Positions 8,548 through 17,055 of a DNA stretch of 64,000 nucleotides are shown piece after piece; the first letter of the stretch is position 1; every line of letters starts with the position of its first letter. The position numbers and the translations under genes were made by a program. The stretch spans positions 186,001 to 250,000 of the forward strand of contig NZ_JAERRJ010000007.1 in assembly GCF_016741815.1 (NCBI RefSeq), given 5' to 3'. Origin of the DNA: Nocardia acididurans. GTDB lineage: Bacteria > Actinomycetota > Actinomycetes > Mycobacteriales > Mycobacteriaceae. Under the pieces are notes generated by a model that was not told the origin of the DNA, did not search any database, and worked only from the letters and a program-made list of their open reading frames with translations.

Positions 8548-10113
8548 GTGGCAACCGGCGCGGCGACGACGGTCACGACGGGGAACAATCCGCTTCGCGA
8601 TGGACGCGACAGCCGAGTTCCCCGCATCGCTGGCCCGTGCAGCATGGTGATTTTCGGGGTGACCGGTGACCTGTCGCGGCGCAAGTTGCTGCCGGCCATC
8701 TATGACCTGGCGAACCGGGGGCTGCTGCCCCCGGGCTTCGCCCTGGTCGGGTTCGCCCGGCGCGATATGAGCGATGACGACTTCGCTCAGCTCGTGCACG
8801 AGTCGATCAGCTCCTCCGCACGCACCCCGTTCCGGGAGGAGGTGTGGCAGCAGCTCAAGGAGGGATTGCGTTTCGTCCAGGGCACTTTCGAGGACGAGGA
8901 CGGGTTCCACCGGCTGGCCACCACCCTCAAGGATCTGGACCGCGATCGCGGCACCGGCGGGAATATCGCCTTCTACCTGGCGATCCCGCCGACCGAGTTC
9001 CCGGTGGTGCTGGATCAGCTCTCCAACAACGGTCTGGCACAACCGACTCCGGAGGCGGGGCAGCCCGCGCCGTGGCGGCGGGTGGTGATCGAGAAGCCCT
9101 TCGGGCACGACCTGAAGAGCGCGCAGGATCTGAACGCCCTTGTGAACCGGGTGTTCCCGGAGCGCACGGTGTTCCGCATCGATCACTATCTCGGCAAGGA
9201 GACGGTGCAGAACATCCTGGCGCTGCGGTTCGCCAACCAGCTCTGGGATCCCATCTGGAACGCCAACTATGTCGACCATGTGCAGATCACCATGGCCGAG
9301 GACATCGGATTGGGCGGGCGCGCAGGCTATTACGACGGTATCGGCGCGGCCCGCGACGTCATCCAGAACCATCTGCTGCAGCTGCTGGCGCTGACGGCGA
9401 TGGAGGAGCCGGTGAGCTTCCAGCCCAAACAGCTCCAGATCGAGAAGATCAAGGTGCTGTCGGCGACGAAACTGCTTGCACCACTGGACGAGACGACAGC
9501 GCGCGGGCAGTACACCTCCGGCTGGCAGGGCAGTGAGCCCGTGGTGGGCCTGCTGCAGGAGGAGGGCTTCGACCCGAACTCGAAGACCGAGACCTATGCC
9601 GCCATCACCCTCGCCGTGGAGACGCGGCGCTGGGCGGGGGTGCCGTTCTATCTGCGCACCGGAAAACGCCTGGGCCGCCGCGTCACCGAGATCGCGGTCG
9701 TGTTCAAGCGGGCCCCGCATCTGCCGTTCGACCAGACCATGACCGAGGAGCTCGGGCAGAACGCGCTGGTCATCCGGGTGCAACCGGATGAGGGCATCAC
9801 CATGCGATTCGGGTCCAAGGTGCCCGGCTCGTCCATGGAGGTGCGCGATGTGAACATGGACTTCAGCTACGGCGAAGCCTTCACCGAGGACTCCCCCGAG
9901 GCGTACGAGCGGCTCATCCTGGATGTGCTGCTGGGTGTGCCGTCGCTGTTCCCGGTCAACGAGGAGGTCGAATTGTCCTGGCGCATCCTCGATCCCGCAC
10001 TCGAGCACTGGGCCGCGCACGGCAAGCCCGACCCGTACGAGGCGGGCACCTGGGGTCCGGATTCCGCCGACGAGATGCTCGCGCGCAGCGGGCGGGAATG
10101 GCGGCGACCGTGA
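8548..10113 (+). CDS. zwf: Glucose-6-phosphate dehydrogenase
   Basis: First step of the oxidative pentose phosphate pathway: glucose 6-phosphate to 6-phosphogluconolactone with NADP+ reduction. The nucleotide-binding motif FGVTGDLSRRKL, the substrate motif VIEKPFGHDLKSA and the catalytic RIDHYLGKETVQN are present. GTG 8548 gives 521 residues and is supported by GGGAGG inside the end of tal, 9 bases upstream; a longer open frame upstream is only the tal region read in another frame. Overlaps opcA by four bases (GTGA). Confidence 0.97.
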   Translation: MATGAATTVTTGNNPLRDGRDSRVPRIAGPCSMVIFGVTGDLSRRKLLPAIYDLANRGLLPPGFALVGFARRDMSDDDFAQLVHESISSSARTPFREEVWQQLKEGLRFVQGTFEDEDGFHRLATTLKDLDRDRGTGGNIAFYLAIPPTEFPVVLDQLSNNGLAQPTPEAGQPAPWRRVVIEKPFGHDLKSAQDLNALVNRVFPERTVFRIDHYLGKETVQNILALRFANQLWDPIWNANYVDHVQITMAEDIGLGGRAGYYDGIGAARDVIQNHLLQLLALTAMEEPVSFQPKQLQIEKIKVLSATKLLAPLDETTARGQYTSGWQGSEPVVGLLQEEGFDPNSKTETYAAITLAVETRRWAGVPFYLRTGKRLGRRVTEIAVVFKRAPHLPFDQTMTEELGQNALVIRVQPDEGITMRFGSKVPGSSMEVRDVNMDFSYGEAFTEDSPEAYERLILDVLLGVPSLFPVNEEVELSWRILDPALEHWAAHGKPDPYEAGTWGPDSADEMLARSGREWRRP

Positions 10114-11018
10114 TCATCGATATGCCGGATACGGATACCCGCGAGGTATCCAAGCGGCTCGTCCAGCTGCGCGAGGCCAATGGCGTCGTCACCATGGGGC
10201 GCGTGCTCACCCTGGTGGTGTGCACGCTGGACAGCTCCGAGGCCGAGGACGCCATCGACGCGGCCAATGACGCCAGCCGCGAACACCCCTGCCGTGTCAT
10301 AGTTCTCGCGCGCGGGGACCGCACGGCAGACACCCGCCTGGACGCCCAGATCCGGGTGGGCGGCGATGCCGGGGCGGCCGAGGTGATAGTGCTCCGGCTG
10401 CAGGGCGATCTGGTCGCCCACGAGGCGAGCGTGGTCATCCCGTTCCTGCTGCCCGACACCCCCGTGGTGGCGTGGTGGCCGCGCGGCGCGCCGGAGTTCC
10501 CGGCCAAGGATTCGGTCGGCAAGCTGGCCACGCGCCGCATCACCGACGCGACCTTCGCGCACGATCCGCAGGCCACCATCAAGAAGCGGCGCAACTCCTA
10601 TTCCCCCGGTGACACCGATCTGGCGTGGAGCCGGATCACCTACTGGCGGGCACTGCTGGCGGCGGCGCTGGACGAGGCTCCGTTCGAATCGGTTGAGTCC
10701 GTGTCGATTTCGGGTCTGCACGATGAACCCGCGCTCGACATGCTGGCAGGCTGGCTGGCCGCGCGGCTGGACTGCCCCGTGGTGCGGCGCACCGGTGAAC
10801 TCAAGGTGGAGCTGGTACGCCCGACGGTGTCCATCTCCATCGCGCGACCGCAGCTGGGCCGCACGGCCACGCTGACCCGCACCGGCGAGCCCGATCAGCG
10901 CTTCGCCCTGGCCCGCCGCGAAACTCGCGACTGCCTGGCCGAAGAGCTGCGCCACCTCGACGCCGACGATATCTACGCCGAGGCGCTCACCGGAATCGAA
11001 AGGGTCACCTATGAGTAA
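10110..11018 (+). CDS. opcA: Glucose-6-phosphate dehydrogenase assembly protein
   Basis: OpcA-family protein needed for full G6PDH activity or assembly in actinobacteria and cyanobacteria. The conserved stretches VVAWWPRGAPE, RITDATF and DTDLAWSRITYWRALLA are typical. GTG 10110 overlaps the zwf stop as GTGA and begins VIIDMPDT, matching the known N-terminus in M. tuberculosis (recalled, MIVDLPDT); an in-frame ATG four codons earlier at 10098 is the alternative. Its stop overlaps the pgl start by eight bases, so translation of the operon is tightly coupled. Confidence 0.93.
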   Translation: MIIDMPDTDTREVSKRLVQLREANGVVTMGRVLTLVVCTLDSSEAEDAIDAANDASREHPCRVIVLARGDRTADTRLDAQIRVGGDAGAAEVIVLRLQGDLVAHEASVVIPFLLPDTPVVAWWPRGAPEFPAKDSVGKLATRRITDATFAHDPQATIKKRRNSYSPGDTDLAWSRITYWRALLAAALDEAPFESVESVSISGLHDEPALDMLAGWLAARLDCPVVRRTGELKVELVRPTVSISIARPQLGRTATLTRTGEPDQRFALARRETRDCLAEELRHLDADDIYAEALTGIERVTYE

Positions 11019-11745
11019 GCCCGCCGTCGAAACCTTCACCGGCACAGACGCTCTGGTCGAAGCGGCGGCGGCGCGGTTCGTCGCCGAGGTCGTCGAGGCG
11101 CAGCGCCTGCGCGGCTCGGCCTCGGTCGTATTGACCGGCGGCGGCACCGGCATCAAACTGCTGGAGCTGGTGCGGCAGGCCCCCGGTGACATCGACTGGT
11201 CAAAGCTCGACATCTTCTGGGGCGACGAGCGTTTCGTGCCCACCGGGGATCCGGACCGCAACGAACTCCAGGCCCGTGCAGCGCTGCTGGACCATGTCCC
11301 GGTGGATCCCGCGCGCGTGCATCCCACCGAAACCTCCAGCGGCGACTACCCGGATCCGCTGGAGGCCGCGGGCGAGTACTCGGCCACCGTGCACTCGCAT
11401 CTGGCCGAGCACGGCGCGTTCGATCTGCATCTGCTCGGGATGGGCGGTGAGGGACACGTGAATTCGCTGTTCCCGCATACCGCCGCGACCCGCGAGGAGC
11501 ACGAACTCGTTGTCGCGGAGACGAATTCGCCCAAGCCGCCGGCGGTGCGCATCACGCTGACGCTGCCCGCCGTGCGCAAGTCCCGCCACGTCGTGCTGAT
11601 CGTGTCCGGTGAGGCGAAGGCCGCCGCGGTGGCCGCCGCACTCAATGGGGCCTCGCCCCTGGACATCCCCGCCGCGGGCGCGATCGGCCTCGAGTCGACC
11701 ACCTGGTTGCTGGATGAGGCCGCCGCCGCGGATCTGCCGCACTAG
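11011..11745 (+). CDS. pgl: 6-phosphogluconolactonase
   Basis: Hydrolyses 6-phosphogluconolactone to 6-phosphogluconate, directly after Zwf. The 244-residue chain carries the SugarP isomerase-like motifs LTGGGTGIKLLEL, FWGDERFVPTGD and LGMGGEGHVNSLFP. In this lineage secG usually follows close by; here secG lies 9.8 kb further on, behind unrelated genes. Last gene of the operon; a strong hairpin begins 23 bases after its stop. Confidence 0.95.
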   Translation: MSKPAVETFTGTDALVEAAAARFVAEVVEAQRLRGSASVVLTGGGTGIKLLELVRQAPGDIDWSKLDIFWGDERFVPTGDPDRNELQARAALLDHVPVDPARVHPTETSSGDYPDPLEAAGEYSATVHSHLAEHGAFDLHLLGMGGEGHVNSLFPHTAATREEHELVVAETNSPKPPAVRITLTLPAVRKSRHVVLIVSGEAKAAAVAAALNGASPLDIPAAGAIGLESTTWLLDEAAAADLPH

Positions 11746-11767
11746 ACACCCTCGCACGCACGGTCGC

Positions 11768-11813
11768 AGCGCCGCCGAACTCGCGTAGTCCGCTACTCGC
11801 GTTCGGCGGCGCT
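11768..11813 (+). terminator. Hairpin terminator after pgl
   Basis: AGCGCCGCCGAA (11768-11779) pairs perfectly with TTCGGCGGCGCT (11802-11813). Inside it GTAG/CTAC can also pair, leaving a small loop. A short T-run (GTTT) follows at 11817-11820. It sits immediately after the five-gene pentose-phosphate operon. Confidence 0.8.
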
Positions 11814-11868
11814 GCCGTTTCTACGGTGATCTCAGCGCCGAACGGTTCGGCGCGCGAGGGGCACGATC

Positions 11869-12663
11869 ATGATCGACATCATCACGTTGCGCGGCACCGG
11901 GGAACAGCGCAATTACGACGGCACACCTGCGGGAATGCTGCACGACATCGCCAAACTGCTCGATACGGACAAGTTCTCCTGTTTCGAGCCGGTCTGGCCC
12001 GCCGCCATCGGACCGACACCGGATCTGTGGGGGCCGTCCATGGCCACCTCGGTGCGGATCGGTGTCGCGGCCGGGGTGAAGGCCATCCAGGATTCGCCGA
12101 ATGTGTGCGGATTGCTGACCTACTCGCTGGGCGGGATCGTCGGCAACAAGATCCTCGAAGGGGCGCGCTCGGGGCTGTACAAGAACGCCAACGGCACCCC
12201 GCTCGAGATCGCCTTCACCGTCAACGTCGCCAACCCCATGCGACGGGCCGGAGAATCGGTGGGGAATCTGTGCCCGCCGAATCTGTTCGGTCTGCACGGC
12301 CAGCGCGGACAGTGGCCGATCGGCATCGATGTCCTCGAGTACGCGAATCCGAACGACATCATCTGCGCCTCCCCCGCCAATTCACCGCTGCGGATCATCG
12401 ACGTCGGCATCGAACCGTTCTCGTTCATCGAAGGCGCGCGGATCGGCAACGTCACCCCGCTCATCTTCAACGAGCTGCTGCAATTCCTGCAGCACGACCC
12501 GGTGGCCAATTTCGAGCGTTACTCGACGGCCGTGCGCGGAGTGCTCGGATATCTGACGCCGTGGCCCGACGGGGAGCACGTGCGCTATTCCGCGCACACC
12601 ATGCCGGGCACCAGCACAGTGTGGACGACACACGCCGCCGAATACCTGAACGCGAACTACTGA
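11869..12663 (+). CDS. Cutinase/LysB-like serine esterase
   Basis: 264 residues with an alpha/beta-hydrolase look: the start IDIITLRGTGEQ resembles the first strand and oxyanion region of cutinases and mycobacteriophage lysin B, and LTYSLGG fits a GxSxG-type nucleophile elbow with Thr at the first position. Late Asp and His residues (PWPDGEHVRYSAHTMPG) could complete the triad. No signal peptide is visible, unusual for a secreted cutinase. ATG 11869 is preceded by GAGGGG. Flanked by the pgl terminator and a secreted FG-GAP protein. Possible substrates are cell-wall lipid esters; this is family-level inference. Confidence 0.6.
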   Translation: MIDIITLRGTGEQRNYDGTPAGMLHDIAKLLDTDKFSCFEPVWPAAIGPTPDLWGPSMATSVRIGVAAGVKAIQDSPNVCGLLTYSLGGIVGNKILEGARSGLYKNANGTPLEIAFTVNVANPMRRAGESVGNLCPPNLFGLHGQRGQWPIGIDVLEYANPNDIICASPANSPLRIIDVGIEPFSFIEGARIGNVTPLIFNELLQFLQHDPVANFERYSTAVRGVLGYLTPWPDGEHVRYSAHTMPGTSTVWTTHAAEYLNANY

Positions 12664-13068
12664 CGGCCCCGGCTCCCCGCATCGCCAGGCCCGGCCGAGT
12701 CGGGTTCTTCCGGTGGCACGATCCGGTGTTCATGACGCACGAGGCAGATATCAGCGCCGTCATCCTGACCATCGAGGAAGGCTGGACGGCAGTCGACTGG
12801 AGTGTCGCGTACAGCAGTGCGATCGAGATGCGCGCCAAGCTGTTCGAGGAGAACACCGTCGTGCGGCGGAGTTGCCGACCGCGAATCATCGCGCACGGCA
12901 CCAATGTTGGCCGCACGGGATTCACTTCCGGCAGTGTGCACGAGCGGGCGCGTACGGTGTCCGGCAATCGGCCGAATTGCCGTCAAGCGCGAATCCTGCT
13001 GTTCAGGGGTGTCTTAGAGTCCGTGTCCACCACCGGATGGTGGTACACCCCGACACAGGAATACCCTT
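12664..13068. other. Intergenic region, 405 bases
   Basis: Open frames here are short, lack ribosome sites and show no recognisable motif on either strand. The last part is the leader of the next gene. I see no repeat or mobile-element end. Confidence 0.5.
13023..13048 (+). promoter_or_regulatory. 5' leader hairpin of the FG-GAP gene
   Basis: CCACCA (13027-13032) pairs with TGGTGG (13038-13043) around loop CCGGA. GTGT and ACAC can extend the stem with one bulge. It lies about 20 bases ahead of the start codon and just before the AGGAA ribosome site, so it could affect mRNA stability or translation. Confidence 0.4.
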
Positions 13069-14214
13069 ATGCGCGTTCAGTTCTCCCGCCGCCTGTTCAC
13101 CCTCGCGGCTGCCTTCTCGGCGCTCGTCCTCGCACTACCCGCGACCGCCGCAGCCGCGGGAACCATCGATTTCGCACCGAAAGTCGATTCGCCCTCCGGC
13201 GGGTCCTTCCCCTCCTGGGGGCCGGGTCCGTCACCGATCGGCATGATCGGCGCGGATTTCACCGGCGATGGCATCACCGATGTGGTGGCCGCCGATTTCG
13301 GCGGTGACGGCCCGATTCTCATGGCGGGCAAGGGCGATGGCACCTTCGCCACCGGCACCCGGGTCGGTTCCGTCGGTCTCGGCTTCGGCGCGGTCGGCGC
13401 CGGGGATCTCAATGGCGACGGCAAAACCGATGTGGTGGCTCAAGCCTGGACCACCATCGTCATCTTCCTCAACAATGGCAACGGCACCTTCAAGGTGGGC
13501 GAGAAATACACGACTCTCGAAGGCGCACAACAGCAGGTGATCGTCGCCGATGTGAACGGCGACGGGAAACCCGATGTGCTGAGCCTGGTGCCGCTCGGCG
13601 TGAAATCCTGGCTCGGCAAGGGCGACGGCACTCTGAAAGCCGGTGACACCGCCCTGATCGCGGGGACCTCGGCCGCCTTCACCGTCGGAAAATTCAACTC
13701 CGACAACAACATCGACCTCGCCATCAACAATGATGTGCTGCAGCAGGTGGAGATATTCACCGGCAACGGCGACGGCGGCTTCAGCCGCAAGGGCTCGAGC
13801 ACCAGCGGATTCATCACCGAGGATGTGCGCGCCGCCGATTTCAACGGCGACGGCATCGACGACGTGGTGACCGCCGACTCGTTCTCCTTCAGCACCACGG
13901 TCCTGATCTCCAACGGCCAGGGCGGATTCAAGGCCACCAACCGCGTCAACCTCTCCGGCCTCGGCCCCACCTCCATCGCCGTGGGCGACTTCGACCGCAA
14001 CGGCACCGTCGACGCGGCCATGTCAGCGGTACTGAGCTCGACCATGGTCGTATTCAGTGGCGCGGGTGACGGCAAGATCAGCAAGGTGGGCGAGTTCAGC
14101 GTCACCTCGCAGCCGCAGACCCCGGTCATCGCCGACTTCGACCGCGACGGCAAGGTGGATATCGCGGTGGCGGGCAGCGCCAACGCCGTGTCATTCCTGA
14201 AGAACCTCGCCTGA
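13069..14214 (+). CDS. Secreted seven-repeat FG-GAP/VCBS beta-propeller protein
   Basis: 381 residues with a classic signal peptide (RRLFTLAAAFSALVLALP, cleavage near TAAAA-G). The mature chain holds seven repeats, each with a calcium-loop-like motif: DFTGDGITD, DLNGDGKTD, DVNGDGKPD, KFNSDNNID, DFNGDGIDD, DFDRNGTVD and DFDRDGKVD. Seven repeats of about 50 residues fit a single integrin-like seven-bladed propeller. The fourth repeat has lost the canonical first Asp. No catalytic domain is attached, so a binding or scaffolding role outside the cell is likely. ATG 13069 has AGGAA upstream. Followed at once by a terminator hairpin. Confidence 0.85.
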   Translation: MRVQFSRRLFTLAAAFSALVLALPATAAAAGTIDFAPKVDSPSGGSFPSWGPGPSPIGMIGADFTGDGITDVVAADFGGDGPILMAGKGDGTFATGTRVGSVGLGFGAVGAGDLNGDGKTDVVAQAWTTIVIFLNNGNGTFKVGEKYTTLEGAQQQVIVADVNGDGKPDVLSLVPLGVKSWLGKGDGTLKAGDTALIAGTSAAFTVGKFNSDNNIDLAINNDVLQQVEIFTGNGDGGFSRKGSSTSGFITEDVRAADFNGDGIDDVVTADSFSFSTTVLISNGQGGFKATNRVNLSGLGPTSIAVGDFDRNGTVDAAMSAVLSSTMVVFSGAGDGKISKVGEFSVTSQPQTPVIADFDRDGKVDIAVAGSANAVSFLKNLA

Positions 14215-14220
14215 CCCACC

Positions 14221-14245
14221 GCCGGGCCGTCTGCGGCGGCCCGGC
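14221..14245 (+). terminator. Hairpin terminator after the FG-GAP gene
   Basis: GCCGGGCCG (14221-14229) pairs with CGGCCCGGC (14237-14245) over a 7-base loop, starting six bases after the stop codon. There is no T-run, as is common in actinobacteria. Confidence 0.7.
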
Positions 14246-14279
14246 TCCCCTGCGGCAGGCGCGCCGAAGGACATTCGGT

Positions 14280-14792
14280 CTACGGGCGGACCAGGACCGG
14301 GCGCGAGGGCTGCGGACGGTGGACGGCGGCGCGGCGGGTGCGCCATTGGACGAAGCGGCCGAACAGTTCGAGGGAGCGGCCGTCGGAGGGGACCGGGCGG
14401 ACGCGGGTGTTGTGGAAAGCCTGCACCTCCCAGCCGACCGGGGTCCGGCGCAGGACCCAGGTGTTGCGGGAGAGACGGCGCTTCGGGGTGCCCTGCTGCC
14501 AGGCGAAAAGTACTGCGCCGGTGGCGTGCACGAGGGCGATGTCGTCGGTGAGGAAGCGGACGGATTCGATGCCGCCCTCCAGGCGGGTGCCGTAGAGCAG
14601 GGTGCGGAAGAGTTGGGCGTGCAGGTCACGGATGGCGTCGCGGCCGTGCAGGCGGGTGCCGTCGAAGACCACATAGTCGGCGTCCACGGCGAATTCGGCG
14701 GCGTAGGCGTCGGCGTCGTTGCGGGTCCAGGCGTCGGTGGTGCGGTCGATGAGCTCGCGGATGCTGACCTCGTCGGCGCTGCGATCGGACAT
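14280..14792 (-). CDS. SnoaL/NTF2-like protein (SgcJ/EcaC type)
   Basis: 170 residues. The sequence IRELIDRTTDAWTRNDADAYAAEFAVDADYVVFDGTRLHGRDAI is characteristic of the SgcJ/EcaC branch of the NTF2-like fold, a cone-shaped pocket used as enzyme or ligand binder. A C-terminal arginine-rich tail (about 25 residues) extends past the fold. ATG 14792 is chosen because GGAAAGGA precedes it; an in-frame start at 14867 would add 25 residues without family similarity. Function unknown; such proteins are common as lone genes in Nocardia-like genomes. Confidence 0.75.
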   Translation of the reverse strand: MSDRSADEVSIRELIDRTTDAWTRNDADAYAAEFAVDADYVVFDGTRLHGRDAIRDLHAQLFRTLLYGTRLEGGIESVRFLTDDIALVHATGAVLFAWQQGTPKRRLSRNTWVLRRTPVGWEVQAFHNTRVRPVPSDGRSLELFGRFVQWRTRRAAVHRPQPSRPVLVRP

Positions 14793-14969
14793 CGGGTGAA
14801 TCCTTTCCGGAAGAAGGCTGCTACCTCCATGGTTTCGCCGAAATCCGCGTGCGGCATCGGGATTCACCCCGAGTCACCCCTGATTCCCGAGCAGACCATA
14901 GATCGGACCTATGCATGGGTAGGTACGTGCCCGCTACCGGTGCGTTCGCCCGCGCGCGATGGTGGCGAT

Positions 14970-15353
14970 ATGACATCGACGACACGTCGGCGGCCCACTC
15001 CCCTCCAGTGGCTCGGCTACGCCTGCGGGCGGCGCCTGCCGGATTCGATGCAGGACTGGGTACGCAACGACCTCACCGGAAAACACAACTACGCACGGCA
15101 TCTCATCCGCGGGATGGCACCGTTCACTCCCCTGTTCGTGGCATTCATGAGCTTCCCCGGCGCACTGTGGCTGCGGTGCGCGATGACCCTGCTCGCGCTG
15201 ATCCTCGCCCTGTTCTACTGCTCGGCCTACCGCGACTTGAACCGGGCGCACCGGCTGGTACAGCACGGGCTGCCCGCGGATCTGGAGAGCCCGGCCCGGA
15301 TGCGGGAGCACGCCCTCGAACGAGCGGTCTACGCCGCTAACCATCCCCACTAG
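14970..15353 (+). CDS. DUF5313 family membrane protein
   Basis: 127 residues. The opening PLQWLGYACGRRLPDSMQDWVRNDLTG fits the actinobacterial DUF5313 family, followed by two hydrophobic segments (residues about 50-85) and a basic, charged tail. ATG 14970. Its 3' end overlaps the convergent DUF1275 gene by 17 bases. Function not known. Confidence 0.7.
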   Translation: MTSTTRRRPTPLQWLGYACGRRLPDSMQDWVRNDLTGKHNYARHLIRGMAPFTPLFVAFMSFPGALWLRCAMTLLALILALFYCSAYRDLNRAHRLVQHGLPADLESPARMREHALERAVYAANHPH

Positions 15354-16020
15354 CGACCGACCCCGCCTGACCCGCAACCAGCACCGCGGCGGCGGTGATC
15401 AGCAGGGCAGGCAGGACGAAGCCCCAGTCCGGGAAGGAAAGCGCCACCGCCAGACCGAACCCCGCCCCGATCACCAACGCCCCGATCCGAGCGGCCGCCC
15501 ACGGATCCACTGTTCGGTCCGCGGCCATATCACTGAAGAATCGGGTGAACGTGCTCGTCAGATAGGTGGTCGGCGACGACGAGTCCGCCGCCATGACCGT
15601 CGCGGACTGCACGCCCATGGCCAGCGACGCCAGGATCAGCACCAGGGTCCGGGCCAGCTGATTGCCGGACAGCGCGACCGCCACGGCGAGAGCCCCGACA
15701 AGCAGCGCCTCGACCATCAGACACTGCGAGATCCGGCGAATCCGATGGGCGTCATCGCCCCGGCACCAGCGGGCCGCACCGAGCACGGCCAGCAGATATC
15801 CGCCGATGACCGTGAGCGGGCCCGACACCGTCGTCGCCGAAAAGACGGTGGCCACGCCGAGCAGGACGAAATTGCCGGTGAGGACACTCGCGAATACCTG
15901 GCCGTGACAGGCGAATATCAGCGCATCCATTGCGCCTGTCGCGGCGGTCAGCAGGATCAGTGGCGAAAGCCCGCCCGGAAACCGCAAGCTACCTGCATGT
16001 TTCATCGGCATGCCTGCCAC
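15337..16020 (-). CDS. DUF1275 (YoaK-like) membrane protein
   Basis: 227 residues with about six hydrophobic spans. The motifs TGAMDALIFACHGQVFASVLTGNFVLLG near the N-terminus and GVQSATV plus TYLTSTFTRF in the middle are typical of the DUF1275/YoaK family, whose transport or other role is not established. Alternative starts exist a few codons downstream. The gene points the same way as the epoxide hydrolase behind it (16 bases between them), so they could share a transcript. Confidence 0.8.
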   Translation of the reverse strand: MAGMPMKHAGSLRFPGGLSPLILLTAATGAMDALIFACHGQVFASVLTGNFVLLGVATVFSATTVSGPLTVIGGYLLAVLGAARWCRGDDAHRIRRISQCLMVEALLVGALAVAVALSGNQLARTLVLILASLAMGVQSATVMAADSSSPTTYLTSTFTRFFSDMAADRTVDPWAAARIGALVIGAGFGLAVALSFPDWGFVLPALLITAAAVLVAGQAGSVASGDG

Positions 16021-16035
16021 CGTATCGACGCCGGT

Positions 16036-17001
16036 CTAGAGTTCCAGGGATTTCAGGCTGGTGAGCAGGAAGTCGTTCACCGCGTCCGTGGCCTCGAGCT
16101 GGACCAGGTGGCCCGCCGCCGGAACCTCCACCACGGCACGCAGATCGGTGACATTGGCGCGCAGGGTGGCGAGGGGGTCGCGGCCGCTGAAACCCTCCAT
16201 GTCGGGGTCCTTCTCGCCGTAGAGGAAGAAGGTGGGGACGGTGATCTCGGCGTCGGCGTAGTCGGCGGTGAGTTCCCAGTTGCGGTCCAGGCTGCGATAC
16301 CAGTTGAGACCGCCGGTGAAGCCGGTGCGTTCGAATTCGGTTGCGAGGGTGTCGAATTCGGCTTCGCTCAGCCACGGCCAGGGGAAGGCGGGGGCGTCGG
16401 GGAGCACGTCGAGGTAGCCGAGGCCGGGCGGATTCTTCCAGGTGTCCAGGTAGTGGTAGTCGGCGCTGAGCGAGTAGTAGACGCGGGCCAGGAATTCGCG
16501 CGGGCGGGCCGCAAGTTCGGCGTCGGCGACGCCGGGCTGCTGGAAGTAGGACAGGTGCAGGAAGTGGCGTTCGGCCGCGCGCGTCCAGAAGTGGGAGGGC
16601 GCTTTGGGCGGGCGCGGGGAGAACGGGTTGTTCAGGACGGCGATGGCGGCCACGCGGTCGGGTGCGCGCAGGGACAGTTCCCACACCAGCTGTGCGCCGA
16701 AGTCGAGTCCGACGAAGACCGCGCGCTGCGCGCCGATGTCGTCGAGCAGGGCCAGCAGATCGCCCACGACGGCCTCGTTGGTGAAGGATTCGAGGTCGGC
16801 GGGCGACTCTGTGCGACCGTATCCGCGCAGGTCGGGGGCGATGGCGTGGTAGCCCGCGGCGGCCAGGGCCGCGACCTGGCGATGCCACATGAACCCGGTG
16901 TGCGGGAACCCGTGACAGAACACGACCGGATACCCGTCACCCTGTTCGGTGACATGCATCCGGATGCCGTTGACTGCCACCATCCGCTGGGTCGATTCCA
17001 C
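16036..17001 (-). CDS. Epoxide hydrolase-like alpha/beta hydrolase
   Basis: 321 residues. HGFPHTGFMW (oxyanion), the Asp nucleophile in VGLDFGAQL, the cap-domain RTGFTGGLNWYRSLDR with a Tyr, and the late GHLVQLE histidine make a complete soluble-epoxide-hydrolase signature. GTG 17001 is chosen because GGAGG lies 5 bases before it; the frame is open to a TTG at 17013. No signal peptide, so cytosolic. Divergent from the SDR gene with a KstR-like palindrome between them, suggesting a role in lipid or sterol breakdown; substrate unproven. Confidence 0.85.
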   Translation of the reverse strand: MESTQRMVAVNGIRMHVTEQGDGYPVVFCHGFPHTGFMWHRQVAALAAAGYHAIAPDLRGYGRTESPADLESFTNEAVVGDLLALLDDIGAQRAVFVGLDFGAQLVWELSLRAPDRVAAIAVLNNPFSPRPPKAPSHFWTRAAERHFLHLSYFQQPGVADAELAARPREFLARVYYSLSADYHYLDTWKNPPGLGYLDVLPDAPAFPWPWLSEAEFDTLATEFERTGFTGGLNWYRSLDRNWELTADYADAEITVPTFFLYGEKDPDMEGFSGRDPLATLRANVTDLRAVVEVPAAGHLVQLEATDAVNDFLLTSLKSLEL

Positions 17002-17017
17002 TACCGCCTCCAATTTC

Positions 17018-17031
17018 TAGAACACGTTCTT
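17018..17031. promoter_or_regulatory. KstR-like operator between divergent genes
   Basis: The 14-mer TAGAACACGTTCTT matches the published KstR pattern TnnAACnnGTTnnA at all fixed positions except the last (T for A), and the AGAAC/GTTCT arms are a perfect inverted repeat. KstR is the TetR-type repressor of cholesterol catabolism in Mycobacteriales. Position between the epoxide hydrolase (start 17001) and the SDR gene (start 17056) would let one site control both. The kstR gene itself is not in the window. Confidence 0.6.
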
Positions 17032-17055
17032 ATTTCACGGTAATGTCCAGAGGTC

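Noticed and set aside
12664..13068. Short frames in the gap before the FG-GAP gene
   Set aside because: None has a plausible start, ribosome site or family similarity.
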